Below are positions 41,749 to 51,598 of a stretch of DNA of 64,000 nucleotides, one piece after another. Below the pieces are notes generated by a model. It worked only from the letters and a program-made list of their open reading frames with translations. It made no database searches and was not told the DNA's origin. Both the position numbers and the translations under genes were made by a program. Source of the DNA: Schaalia sp. ORNL0103 (GTDB taxonomy: Bacteria > Actinomycetota > Actinomycetes > Actinomycetales > Actinomycetaceae); assembly GCF_019429565.1 (NCBI RefSeq), contig NZ_JAHXSA010000001.1:248001-312000 (forward strand). The letters are read 5' to 3'. Positions within the stretch are counted from its first letter, which is position 1, and each line of letters opens with the position of its first letter.

Positions 41749-42792
41749 TCAGCGCCCCAGAAGGCGACGCAAGATGCGCTTGGGCAGGGATGCCGTGCGA
41801 CGCAGCGACTGCTGCAGGGACGAGCCGGCATCAAGCTGCTCGCGCAGGGCACTCACCTCTCCGCGCAGCTCATGCACCTGCTGGTGCAGGGCCGTCATCG
41901 TGTTGAGCATGTCGACGTGGACGAGATTCAACGACGAATGGAAACCCGAATCTACGCGCGCGAGTTCCTCGCGCATCCGTCGGTAGTACTCCGCCGACAG
42001 CAGCGCCTGGCCCAGGCGCGGGGATGAAGGATCCTCCGTCGCCAGCATGGCACGCAGGTAGCGGTCACGGATGTGCAGATTGTCCCACTTGTGCAGGTAC
42101 GCGTCCGTGACGACGGAATTGCCCAGCGAGGCATCCATTGTGTCGCGGTGGTGCCAGTAGGCCAGAGGCTCCCCATCGACGAAGCCGACCGGGGAGGCAG
42201 CCAGCAGACGCAGGTTGAAATCCCAGTCCGCCTGCGTCTGCAGGGACCCGTCCCAGTGACCCACGCGGTCCGCAACCTCACGGCGGATCAGCTGAGAGAT
42301 CGGGGGCGTGTAGTTCTCCACCATCATGTCCACGAGGGACAGGCCGTAGTTATCCGTCGACAGGACCTCGCGCTCGATCTCGATGCAGGTGCCGTCGGCG
42401 CGCACGCGCTCGCGGATGATCTCGCAGCGGGTGGCGACGCCGCCCGCCTCGGGGTGCTCGTCCAGGTAGGCGACTGTCTTCTTCAGGAAGTGCGGGTGCC
42501 AGGAGTCGTCATCGTCGTGGACCGCGTAGTAGCGGTTGTGTGACGCCGCCAGGCCCGACTCGAGCGCGGCCTCGCGGCCGTTCGAGACCTCGTTCGTGAC
42601 GATCGTGATCTTCGAACGCACGGCGCTCTTCTGCTTCTTGACGATCTCGCGAACCTCGGCCTCGTCGCCGGCGTCGTTGACGATGACGACCTCGTAGTCG
42701 TCGAAGGTCTGAGAAGCGATCGATGCGAGGGCACGGGTGAGCATCGCCGGGCGATTACGCGTGCGCACGACGACGGTGACTGTTGCGCTCAT
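41749..42792 (-). CDS. Glycosyltransferase family 2 with C-terminal coiled coil
   Basis: The 347-residue GT-A enzyme shows TVVVRTRNRPAMLTRALASI, VVIVNDAGDEA and YAVHDDDDSWHPHF, an extended DXD motif. LQTQADWDFNLRLLA carries the acidic pair of the acceptor region. After about residue 270 a heptad-like stretch (MTALHQQVHELRGEVSALREQL) may mediate assembly with other enzymes. The ATG follows AGGAAG. Its first 4 nt overlap the stop of the DUF2142 gene, so both are coupled. Confidence 0.85.
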   Translation of the reverse strand: MSATVTVVVRTRNRPAMLTRALASIASQTFDDYEVVIVNDAGDEAEVREIVKKQKSAVRSKITIVTNEVSNGREAALESGLAASHNRYYAVHDDDDSWHPHFLKKTVAYLDEHPEAGGVATRCEIIRERVRADGTCIEIEREVLSTDNYGLSLVDMMVENYTPPISQLIRREVADRVGHWDGSLQTQADWDFNLRLLAASPVGFVDGEPLAYWHHRDTMDASLGNSVVTDAYLHKWDNLHIRDRYLRAMLATEDPSSPRLGQALLSAEYYRRMREELARVDSGFHSSLNLVHVDMLNTMTALHQQVHELRGEVSALREQLDAGSSLQQSLRRTASLPKRILRRLLGR

Positions 42793-44342
42793 GCAGTTTC
42801 TTCCTCTTCGGTCTGAGTGGTCGAGGCAGGCGCCTCCACCTGGCGGTTCCGCAGCAGGTAGATGGCGCTCGCCAGGGCAAGTGCGTATCCCAGGGAGGCT
42901 AGGCCCCACAGGGCCATCGGGCTCAGCGGCATGTCGGCCCACCACCACTGGATGTCACCATTCAGGTTACCCGGTGCGATCCACCCCATGTGGCGGATCG
43001 ACAGCAGGCCTCGGACGTAGCGGGCAATCGTCGTGTGCATCGCAACCGCGTCGACAACGCTCAGGAAAAACACGAACATGACGATCTGGCCACGGGTTAT
43101 CGAAGACTTCTTGACGGCGCAGGAGAGCCAGATGAGTAGCCACGTGCCCAGCAGCGGCAGGGCATAGCGGGAGTGGTATCCGCCGAGGTTGGGGAAGGTC
43201 GGAGGGGTCGCGATCAGCAGCGGGATACCCGCCATCGCACCGAAGACGACGAAGGCGGCCAAGATCTTGCGCAGGCTCATCGTGCGTGCCCCGTAGAAGA
43301 GGACCGCGCCCAGGACGAGGAGGCCAAGGATCGTCGTGTAGCCCGGCAGAGGAGTGTCGCGCCAGCCGGGGCCGGAGTACAAACCGATGAAGCCCGCGAA
43401 GTACTCGGGCAGGTAGCGGATGTTCATGATCGCGACCTCGATGCGCTCGCGCAGGGTCACCGAGGCCTCGGACTGGGCGATGTGACCGGACTGGCCGGAG
43501 CTAAGCATGCACCAGATGCCGATGACGCTCAGGACGGACGCGATGCCGATTTCGGGTAGGTGGCGGCGGCGGGCTGCCAGGATGAGGACGCCGAGGGAGG
43601 CGACGAAGACGTAGAAGGCGGCGTCGCCTCGCGAGCCGTAGCACAGCAGGGAGGCCAGCGCGCCCACGCCGAGGAGCGTCCAGCGGCGCCACCCCTGTGC
43701 GTTCAGCGCTCCGTAGAGAGCCGCTCCGTAGGTGAAGACGCCCGTGATCGCCCACGAGGAGGGGTTGTTGGAGGCGATGAAGTACAGGCCCATTGGCGTC
43801 CACGCGACGAGCGCGGCCAGCGCGGTTGCGCGGCGCACCTCGCGGGTCGACAGCGCGCAGACGGCGCCGATCAGCACCATCGCAATGCCAACGTTGATCG
43901 AGCGCATGATCCACACGGAGTGCTCCACGTTGTGGCCCGCGAACAGATGGTGGAACTGGTAGAAGCCGTAGGGGTACTGGCCGTCGTTGTATCGGTACGA
44001 CGGGAACATCGTGTCGTCCGAGTAGTCATGGATGCACGCGTGCGATTTGTCGCTGCTGAAGGCCTCGCACTGCGCGTGGGAGGTGGTCACGGGGGCCATG
44101 ACGTAGAGATCGCCGTCGATCGTGGTTGTGTCGCAGCCAGTGGACTCGATGGGGCGCGGGCACCACGTGGAGACGAGGTGGTAGTCGTCGTCCGGAGAGG
44201 AACCCGGAGGAGAGGCGAAGATCCAGCCCGTGGCCACGGAGAGGATACCGAGGGCCAGGATGACGAAGGCCAGGGGCCGCGCTGCGGTAGAGACGAAACG
44301 ATCCCGCGCGGGAGCGAGGTGGTCGACGAGCGCACGTGCCAT
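42789..44342 (-). CDS. DUF2142 membrane protein, GT-C-like (second paralogue)
   Basis: A 517-residue protein with the same layout as the paralogue at 27291-28844: one helix, then SSPDDDYHLVSTWCPRP with the acidic triplet and YPYGFYQFHHLFAG, then about 10 helices, and WWWADMPLSPMALW near the C-terminus. A role in adding a sugar from a polyprenyl-phosphate donor on the outer face is inferred from DUF2142 context. The start may be this ATG or a TTG 12 nt upstream; neither has a clear ribosome site. Confidence 0.76.
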   Translation of the reverse strand: MARALVDHLAPARDRFVSTAARPLAFVILALGILSVATGWIFASPPGSSPDDDYHLVSTWCPRPIESTGCDTTTIDGDLYVMAPVTTSHAQCEAFSSDKSHACIHDYSDDTMFPSYRYNDGQYPYGFYQFHHLFAGHNVEHSVWIMRSINVGIAMVLIGAVCALSTREVRRATALAALVAWTPMGLYFIASNNPSSWAITGVFTYGAALYGALNAQGWRRWTLLGVGALASLLCYGSRGDAAFYVFVASLGVLILAARRRHLPEIGIASVLSVIGIWCMLSSGQSGHIAQSEASVTLRERIEVAIMNIRYLPEYFAGFIGLYSGPGWRDTPLPGYTTILGLLVLGAVLFYGARTMSLRKILAAFVVFGAMAGIPLLIATPPTFPNLGGYHSRYALPLLGTWLLIWLSCAVKKSSITRGQIVMFVFFLSVVDAVAMHTTIARYVRGLLSIRHMGWIAPGNLNGDIQWWWADMPLSPMALWGLASLGYALALASAIYLLRNRQVEAPASTTQTEEEETA

Positions 44343-44426
44343 GAAATGAGCCAATCTGTCCGGGATAGGTACGTCTAATGTACACGAGTCCGGGCGTGGC
44401 CCGGCGGGTGCGAGTCCGCCCAGAGG

Positions 44427-45020
44427 CTAGAAAACAACGGGCCAGTGAGGCATACAGGTCGTCAGCGTGGCGTGAGCGGTCGTGGCCTCGGCGAGGGCCT
44501 GCGTGTAGGCGGGGTTCACCTCGGGGTTCTCACCGCGCTTAAGGGCCTCCTCGGCTCCCTGCTGATCGGCGAACTCGGGGATCGCGCCGGAGTCGAGGGC
44601 CGCGTTACGCTCGACGTAGACCGCGAGGGCAGCGAGGGCCTGCTGGGAGGTCTCGTCCGTGGCCGCCTGAGTGAGGCGATCGGAGTAGTCGTTCTTGAAG
44701 GCGGCCGCGAAGGCCTCCCACGCGCGGTGACGCTCCTCTGCGTTCGTTTCCCCCGAGCGCTTGGCCGCCAGAGACCTGTAGGCCTGGCCGGTCTCGGAGC
44801 CGTTGAGCGCCTCTGTGAAGATCTCGTCCATGGTGGCGCATCCGGGGGAGGCCGCGTGCAGGGTCGGCATCGCCGAGCTCGACGGCTGGCCGGGGTCTCC
44901 CGCGGAAACGGAGGCCGCGGGCGTCGACTGAGCGCTCTGGGTGTCCTCGAGCATGGAGCACGAGGCCGTGGAAACAGCGCACAGGGCGAGCAGCGCGAGC
45001 GAGGGGACGAGGCGAGTCAC
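44427..45020 (-). CDS. Putative secreted or lipid-anchored protein
   Basis: The product, about 197 residues from the GTG at 45020, begins with a signal-peptide-like TRLVPSLALLALCAVSTASC; Cys21 could be a lipidated cysteine, though the residues before it are a weak lipobox. The rest is polar and helical, with a Ser/Pro-rich stretch and a repeated Ala/Glu-rich pattern. No family was recognised. A TTG at 45053 is another possible start. It lies upstream of the DUF2142-GT2 pair on the same strand, 84 bp away. Confidence 0.6.
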   Translation of the reverse strand: MTRLVPSLALLALCAVSTASCSMLEDTQSAQSTPAASVSAGDPGQPSSSAMPTLHAASPGCATMDEIFTEALNGSETGQAYRSLAAKRSGETNAEERHRAWEAFAAAFKNDYSDRLTQAATDETSQQALAALAVYVERNAALDSGAIPEFADQQGAEEALKRGENPEVNPAYTQALAEATTAHATLTTCMPHWPVVF

Positions 45021-45148
45021 GAGAGGTCCGTTTCTGTTGGGGGATGCTTCCAATCTATCAGCGCGTGCGGCCCTTCAGGGTACCTCCAGCGTGGCGAATA
45101 GTGACGTATCCGACGGGTAAGTGGAGGTCAGTGGCGAGGAATGCGTGA

Positions 45149-46234
<1,086 letters not shown>

Positions 46235-46238
46235 GTCC

Positions 46239-47213
46239 TTGGATCGCGTGACCCGAGACGAGGCCGTGCCTCGCCCCCGAGTCACCGTCCTCATGGCCAC
46301 CTACAACGGTATGGCCGAGGGCGGGGCGTGGCTCGACGAACAGGTGGACTCCGTGCTCGCCCAGGTGGGCGTGGACGTCCGTCTCGTCGTGTCCGACGAC
46401 GCGTCGAGCGACGGGACGCGTGCGCACTTGGAGGAGCGCGCCGCTGCCGACCCTCGGATCACTGTTCTGCCCCAGCGCGATGGTACGCCGGGCGTGACGG
46501 GCAACTTCCTGCACCTTTTTACGACGCATGCCCCCGACGGCTCCTACGTCGCCTTCACCGACCAGGATGACGTGTGGCACGAGGACAAGCTGAGTTCTCA
46601 GCTGGCCCTCATGGCCGATCGTGGGGCTGATGTCGTGTCATCGAACGTGACGTCCTTCCAGTGGCTGCCCGGCGGGGCGGTGGGGGAGCGCCGCCTCATT
46701 CGCAAGTCGCAGCCTCAGAGGGCCTGGGACTTTCTCTTTGAGGCCGCGGGTCCCGGCTCCACCTACGTCTTCAGTCCGAAGGCTCACGAGGCTCTCGTGC
46801 AGGTGTTGGACGGCCTCGACTACAGCGAGATTGGCGTGCATGACTGGTATGTCTACGCGCTGGCTCGCTCAATCGGCCTGATCTGGGTGATTGGCGAGGA
46901 GCCGACGCTTGAATACCGTCAGCATGGCGGCAATGTGCAGGGCGCGAACTCCGGCTCCGGGGCGCGCGACGCCCGCATGGCCAAGCTGCGGAACGGTTTT
47001 TATCGCAACCAGTTTATTCTGACTGCCCGCACCGCCCAGAAGGTCGGCACGTTCGACGAGCGCCGCGCGCGCCAGCTGTGCGCCATCCTGCGCGAGCTCG
47101 AGGGGCAGGGTGCCGCCTCGAGGCTGCGCTTCGCCCTGCGCTGGCGTCAGATCCGCCGCGACCGCATGGAGGGCCTCAAACTCGCTGCTGCGCGAGTCCT
47201 GGGCGTGTGGTGA
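46239..47213 (+). CDS. Glycosyltransferase family 2, rhamnosyltransferase-like
   Basis: A 324-residue GT-A enzyme: VTVLMATYNG, VVSDDASSDGT, AFTDQDDVWHEDKL (DXD region) and ALARSIGLIW. This subgroup often transfers rhamnose, which fits its place 4 nt after rmlB. The TTG at 46239 has AAGGA 10 nt upstream and a GTG at 46248 is possible. Its stop is only 4 bp from the stop of the convergent TIGR03089 gene. Confidence 0.83.
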   Translation: MDRVTRDEAVPRPRVTVLMATYNGMAEGGAWLDEQVDSVLAQVGVDVRLVVSDDASSDGTRAHLEERAAADPRITVLPQRDGTPGVTGNFLHLFTTHAPDGSYVAFTDQDDVWHEDKLSSQLALMADRGADVVSSNVTSFQWLPGGAVGERRLIRKSQPQRAWDFLFEAAGPGSTYVFSPKAHEALVQVLDGLDYSEIGVHDWYVYALARSIGLIWVIGEEPTLEYRQHGGNVQGANSGSGARDARMAKLRNGFYRNQFILTARTAQKVGTFDERRARQLCAILRELEGQGAASRLRFALRWRQIRRDRMEGLKLAAARVLGVW

Positions 47214-47217
47214 CCCT

Positions 47218-47949
47218 CTACCTCTGATAGGTGACGAGCCCGCCGTCCACGTCCTCCGTCGCCAGGATCTGCGTCAGCCTATCCGGCGAGACGGCGTGCG
47301 GATCAATGATGACGACAGAACGTCCCTGCATCCACTGATCCAAGACCTGGCCCGCACCCGTACGCGCATCCCACAGCAGCGCGACGCGGCTTCCCTGAAC
47401 CGGAGCCGACGGGCGGGTCCCAGCCAGTGCCTCGTCGCGGGCTTGGACGAGCAGCGGGGGAGTGTCGACGACGAGGGCATCCGGCTGCATGGCGATTTCC
47501 GCGAGGCCGTCGAGAGCTCCATCCAGGGGACCATCCCATGCGAACGACAGGTACTGCGCGGGTTGCGCGAGCACGTGCGCCCCGGCGCCCAGCGCGTCGG
47601 ATGCTTCGGAACCGAGAATATTCGTGACGAAAAGGTCTCCGGGGAGCGGACGTCGCGTATCGAGAACCTCCCATCCCATCGCCCGTGCTGCGATCTGCCA
47701 GAGGGTGTCCTGCCAGGGCTGAAGCGTCGTGTAGATACGTGTTGGTGTCGCTTCGCCCGTGCCGAACAGATCGGCCGCAAGTTCGTTTGTCAGGTAGTTC
47801 GCGATCTTCGCTAACCACCGGCTGACCACGGGTCCTCCCAGTTCAACCCGCTCCTGGCCGTATTGGGTGAGTGCTGGACCTGACCATCCGTTAATCACTG
47901 TGATACAGTGGGTGAGCCTGCTCATAGTTTCTAAGGACTTATTGTTCAT
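47218..47949 (-). CDS. TIGR03089-family protein
   Basis: The 243-residue protein resembles the N-terminal part of AMP-forming acyl-CoA synthetases (GPALTQYGQERVELGGPVVSRW, ANYLTNEL) but lacks the ATP-binding core and the C-terminal domain, as is normal for TIGR03089. Homologues lie near whiB2, wall-rhamnose and LCP genes in other actinobacteria, including Mycobacterium. No reaction is known. The start has no Shine-Dalgarno but has TATACT 7 nt ahead. Confidence 0.8.
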   Translation of the reverse strand: MNNKSLETMSRLTHCITVINGWSGPALTQYGQERVELGGPVVSRWLAKIANYLTNELAADLFGTGEATPTRIYTTLQPWQDTLWQIAARAMGWEVLDTRRPLPGDLFVTNILGSEASDALGAGAHVLAQPAQYLSFAWDGPLDGALDGLAEIAMQPDALVVDTPPLLVQARDEALAGTRPSAPVQGSRVALLWDARTGAGQVLDQWMQGRSVVIIDPHAVSPDRLTQILATEDVDGGLVTYQR

Positions 47950-47956
47950 GGTTTCA

Positions 47957-47962
47957 AGTATA
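47957..47962 (-). promoter_or_regulatory. TANNNT element at a probable leaderless start
   Basis: TATACT on the minus strand lies exactly 7 nt before the ATG at 47949, with TTGGGT 16 bp further upstream as a possible -35. The mRNA probably begins at the start codon. Confidence 0.62.
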
Positions 47963-48074
47963 TCGAAGGTCCCAAGCGACCCAAGTACTTAGTAACTGTG
48001 AAGTCCTTGAAATAGGGCACTGTTTTACCGATGGGTCAAGTGCTACGGAAAAGGTCTCAATATCGCGAAACGGC

Positions 48075-48103
48075 TTGACTTCCGACAACGACACGCGTGT
48101 AAT
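48075..48103 (+). promoter_or_regulatory. whiB2 promoter
   Basis: TTGACT (48075-48080) and TGTAAT (48098-48103) are 17 bp apart. A transcript from here has a 5' leader of about 30 nt ending in ATAAGGAG before the whiB2 ATG. The 191-bp divergent gap also holds AAGTACTT and several AT-rich runs of unknown use. Confidence 0.68.
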
Positions 48104-48140
48104 TCTCGTATTGATCGATTCGTTATAAGGAGCTCCCGCA

Positions 48141-48437
48141 ATGTGGAACATCTTCGGTGACGGACCCCTGGAGTGGTCCGAGGATGCCGACGCGGCGCAG
48201 TACGCCCGCATTGACGGCCCCCTTGCGTGGCAGCAGCACGCCCTGTGCGCGCAGACGGATCCTGAGGCGTTTTTCCCCGAAAAGGGTGGCTCCACTCGCG
48301 AGGCTAAGGCCGTTTGCCAGGCCTGCCAGGTGCGCGAAGAATGCCTGGAATACGCGCTGGCTAACGACGAGCGCTTTGGTATCTGGGGCGGCATGTCCGA
48401 GCGCGAGAGGCGGCGCTTGCGCCGTATGGCCGGTTGA
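48141..48437 (+). CDS. whiB2: WhiB2-family transcriptional regulator (WhmD type)
   Basis: A 98-residue iron-sulfur regulator with the four cluster cysteines at 36, 59, 62 and 68 (ALCAQTDPEAFFPEKGGST, then VCQACQVREEC), the GIWGG turn (80-84) and a basic C-terminus ERERRRLRRMAG. This arrangement marks the WhiB2/WhmD branch, needed for cell division and septation in mycobacteria. The ATG follows AAGGAG by 8 nt. Its stop overlaps the start of the giant glycosyltransferase gene (TTGA), so the regulator and that enzyme are translationally linked. Confidence 0.94.
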   Translation: MWNIFGDGPLEWSEDADAAQYARIDGPLAWQQHALCAQTDPEAFFPEKGGSTREAKAVCQACQVREECLEYALANDERFGIWGGMSERERRRLRRMAG

Positions 48438-51400
48438 GTCCGACGCAGCGTTCCGTCGGTGCGATCCTTGTCACAAGGGGGGAAGCGCCGCTGACCCAGT
48501 CCGTTTTGCGGGCCATCGAGAAGCAATCGGTGGCCCCGCATTCGTTGACCATCATTGACGTCGCAGGGCGCCACGTCACACCTTTCCCCGCTGATCGAGT
48601 TCCCGACGGTGCCGAGCTCGTGCGCGTCGGCCGCGCCCGCAACCTCGGCGACGCGATTCGTCGCGCCCACGCGCAGGGTGCCCGCTTTGCGTCGGAGCAG
48701 TGGTGGTGGATCCTGCACGAGGACAGCGCCCCCGAACCCGAGTGTCTTGACGAGCTCATCCAGACCGCCGCCGTCGGTAAGACCGTCGGAGCTGTCGGCG
48801 TCAAGCAGATGAGCTGGGACGGCAGCCGTCTCCTTGAACTCGGAATCTTTGCTACGGCCAGCGCCCGCCGACTCGAGCGTATTGGTGACGACGATATCGA
48901 CCAGGGCCAGCACGATGGCACGAGCGACGTCCTCGGCGTCGGCACCGCCGGTCTGTTCATCAGTGCCGAGGCCTACGAGGCAGTCGGCGGATTCGATCCC
49001 GCGCTCGGCCCCTTCGGTGATGGCCTCGACCTAGGGCGGCGCCTGCACCTGGCCGGATATCGCGTGATTGTGGCCCCCAAGGCGCGCGTGCGTCACGCCC
49101 GCGTCTCCCTCTACTCCGGCCTCGACGCCGCTTCGGACACGGACCACAGTGAACCGACCGGGGATGTCTCCGATGCCCTCGTCGACGGCAACGATGCGAC
49201 CGATGGATCGTTCCGCAAGCGCCGCTACGCCCAGATGTACAACTGGTGCAAGGCAGTGCCCGCCCTCATCCTGCCGTTCCTGGCGCTGTGGCTCATCGTG
49301 TGGAGCCCCGCCCGCGCCCTCGGACGCATCCTGACGGGCCGTGCCTCGCTGGCCCTGCCCGAAATCGGCGCCCTCGTCTCCCTGATTGGCGCGACCCCGC
49401 GCCTGCTGGCGGGGCGTGCACGCGCAGCTAAGTCGCGCCGCGTTCCCCGTTCGGCCCTGCGCGCGCTTGAGACGGCTCCCGCCCTGCTGCGCAAGGAACC
49501 CGCAGGCGTGGACGAAGATGAGCGCGGAGAGCGGATCGATCCGCTGGTTGTTGCCTCGATGCGGCGCTACCGCTTCCGCTCGGCATCAACTGCCCTGGGG
49601 CTCCTCATCCTGACTGCCGCCCTGGCACTCATGCAGTGGTGGGGGACGGCGGGGGGCCTCGTGGGTGGCGCGTGGGTGTCCCTGCCCTCCTCGTGGTCCG
49701 AGCTGTGGGCCGCCGCGTGGTCTGCGTGGATTCCGGGTGGTGACGGGTACGCCGGCGGGGCTGATCCGCTGACGATCCTCATGGCGATTCTCAGCGCTCC
49801 GTTTGTACCCATGGGCATCACCCCGGGAGCGATTGCTACCTTCCTGCTTGTCGCATCAACGCCGATCGCCGCGATGGTGGCATGGATTCCCTCGCGGGTG
49901 CTCGCCTCGTCGCTACGCGTCCGCTTCCTCGTGTCCCTTGCCTGGTCACTCGCCCCCTCCCTGCTCATGAGCGCCACGCACGGCGTTCTCGCAGCGACCC
50001 TCGCGCACGCGGCCCTGCCGGTCTTTGTTGCCTACTGTGTGGGTCAGCCGAAGCCTCTGCTGGTAGCCGGTGCCGGCGGCGTCGATGAGGCCCCGCTGCG
50101 TCCGCGTGGAGTCAACGGCGGATGCGCCGCTCTTGCCCTCGTCGTTCTGGCCTGCTGCGCTCCCTGGACACTCCCGCTGGGTGCGGGTGTGCTGGCGTGG
50201 CGGTCGCGTCGGTCTCTCCTCGTGGCACTGCCCGCCGTCGTCCTCCTCGTTCCCACCTACGTCTCGATCGTGGCGCGCCCCTCGGCATGGCCGGCGCTCG
50301 CCTCGACGAGCGGGGGAGTGCACGCCTACACGCGCGCCGACTCGTGGATGGCGATGCTCGGCATGCCCGCCGCGCCGTCAACGCCCCTCGAGGCTGCTGC
50401 CCTGGGCATTATCGGTGCCGGCGTGATTGCCGCCGCGGGCATTGCTCTCCTGCGCCTGCGTACTCGCTTCGCTGCGCTCGCCTTCTGCGGAGCCCTCGTG
50501 GCCGCGGCGGCCGGCTGGGCAGCCGCACAGATCGGCGTGGGAATCTCTGGGGCGTTCGTCGCTCACGCATGGACCTCCCCCGCGTTGTCCCTGTCTGTCG
50601 GTGCCCTGCTCGTGCTCGCCGCCCGATCTGGTTCGGGCAACGAAGATGAGGCCGAGGATGCTCGCCCCGCATGGGACGGCTCGCATCCCTTCACCGTGCG
50701 AGCGCTCGGCGCCCTGAGCGCGCTCGTTCTGCTAGGAGCAGGAGGAGGCGCGGCGGCCTCCGCCTTCGCCGCACGTGGCGACGCAGCGGACACCCCGACC
50801 TTCACGCTCGCGCAGCGCTCGACCGTTTCCCCGATGTCCTCGCCGATCGTCTCCGCTGTCGCCTCGCAGGCTCAGCGCTCGACGCGCGCGGGACGCATCC
50901 TCGTCCTCGACGGCGACCCCACGAACGGCACAGTCAACGCGTTCCTGTGGCGCGGTTCGGGCCCCTCCCTGACCGATGGGTCGCCGGCAACGCGCGCCCT
51001 CGCCCTCGCTCAGGCTCGCTCGGGCGCTGCGGAAGGAGTCCTGCGCGACCCCGCGACGTCGTCACTTGCTCAGGCGGCCTACACGCTCGTCGTCTACCCC
51101 GATGACGAGACCGTGGCGACCCTGGCCGCCCACGATATCGACACGATTCTGGTGCCCCTGGGCGCCAGCGGATCCCAGGCCCTGACCTCCGGACTCGACC
51201 GCGCCTCCGGCCTCGAAAAGGTCGGCGACACGAACTCGGGCACCGTCTGGCGTGTGCGCCCGGGCGGCGTGACCCCATCGCGCGTCCGCGTCGAGTCGGC
51301 GTCCGGCGTCACTACCCCGGTCGGCGGCAGCCAGCTCAGCGTCAGAGGAGACGTTGATGCGAGCGGCACCCTGATCCTCGCCGAGCGCGCCGACTCCGGA

Positions 51401-51598
51401 TGGCGCGCATCCGTCGACGGCACCGCCCTGGCCGCCACTGAAGCAGCCGACGGATGGTCTCAAGCCTTCGAGATGCCTACCGCAGGGCACCTGACGCTCA
51501 CTTACAGCGCGTGGTGGATCATCCCCTGGCGGATTGCCTCTGGCGTGTGCCTGGTCGTCGCCGCAGCAAGCGCCCTATCCGCGTGGAGGAAGAGATGA
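48434..51598 (+). CDS. Large membrane glycosyltransferase (GT2 domain plus many helices)
   Basis: A 1054-residue protein. Residues about 6-240 are a GT2 domain (SVGAILVTRGEAPLTQSVL, WWWILHEDSAPEPECLDELI with a DXD-like HEDSA, VGGFDPALGPFGDGLDLGRRL). From about 275 on there are many hydrophobic segments, and the C-terminal 250 residues are an outside beta-rich domain ending SGWRASVDGTALA and a final helix. Its closest relatives sit beside whiB2 in many actinobacteria. Arabinan/galactan or other wall polymer work is inferred. The TTG start overlaps the whiB2 stop; its end overlaps the DUF5719 gene by 4 nt. Confidence 0.83.
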   Translation: MSPTQRSVGAILVTRGEAPLTQSVLRAIEKQSVAPHSLTIIDVAGRHVTPFPADRVPDGAELVRVGRARNLGDAIRRAHAQGARFASEQWWWILHEDSAPEPECLDELIQTAAVGKTVGAVGVKQMSWDGSRLLELGIFATASARRLERIGDDDIDQGQHDGTSDVLGVGTAGLFISAEAYEAVGGFDPALGPFGDGLDLGRRLHLAGYRVIVAPKARVRHARVSLYSGLDAASDTDHSEPTGDVSDALVDGNDATDGSFRKRRYAQMYNWCKAVPALILPFLALWLIVWSPARALGRILTGRASLALPEIGALVSLIGATPRLLAGRARAAKSRRVPRSALRALETAPALLRKEPAGVDEDERGERIDPLVVASMRRYRFRSASTALGLLILTAALALMQWWGTAGGLVGGAWVSLPSSWSELWAAAWSAWIPGGDGYAGGADPLTILMAILSAPFVPMGITPGAIATFLLVASTPIAAMVAWIPSRVLASSLRVRFLVSLAWSLAPSLLMSATHGVLAATLAHAALPVFVAYCVGQPKPLLVAGAGGVDEAPLRPRGVNGGCAALALVVLACCAPWTLPLGAGVLAWRSRRSLLVALPAVVLLVPTYVSIVARPSAWPALASTSGGVHAYTRADSWMAMLGMPAAPSTPLEAAALGIIGAGVIAAAGIALLRLRTRFAALAFCGALVAAAAGWAAAQIGVGISGAFVAHAWTSPALSLSVGALLVLAARSGSGNEDEAEDARPAWDGSHPFTVRALGALSALVLLGAGGGAAASAFAARGDAADTPTFTLAQRSTVSPMSSPIVSAVASQAQRSTRAGRILVLDGDPTNGTVNAFLWRGSGPSLTDGSPATRALALAQARSGAAEGVLRDPATSSLAQAAYTLVVYPDDETVATLAAHDIDTILVPLGASGSQALTSGLDRASGLEKVGDTNSGTVWRVRPGGVTPSRVRVESASGVTTPVGGSQLSVRGDVDASGTLILAERADSGWRASVDGTALAATEAADGWSQAFEMPTAGHLTLTYSAWWIIPWRIASGVCLVVAAASALSAWRKR

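Noticed and set aside
47980-47995. AAGTACTT palindrome in the whiB2 divergent region
   Set aside because: A short palindrome with no second copy and no match to a motif known to me.
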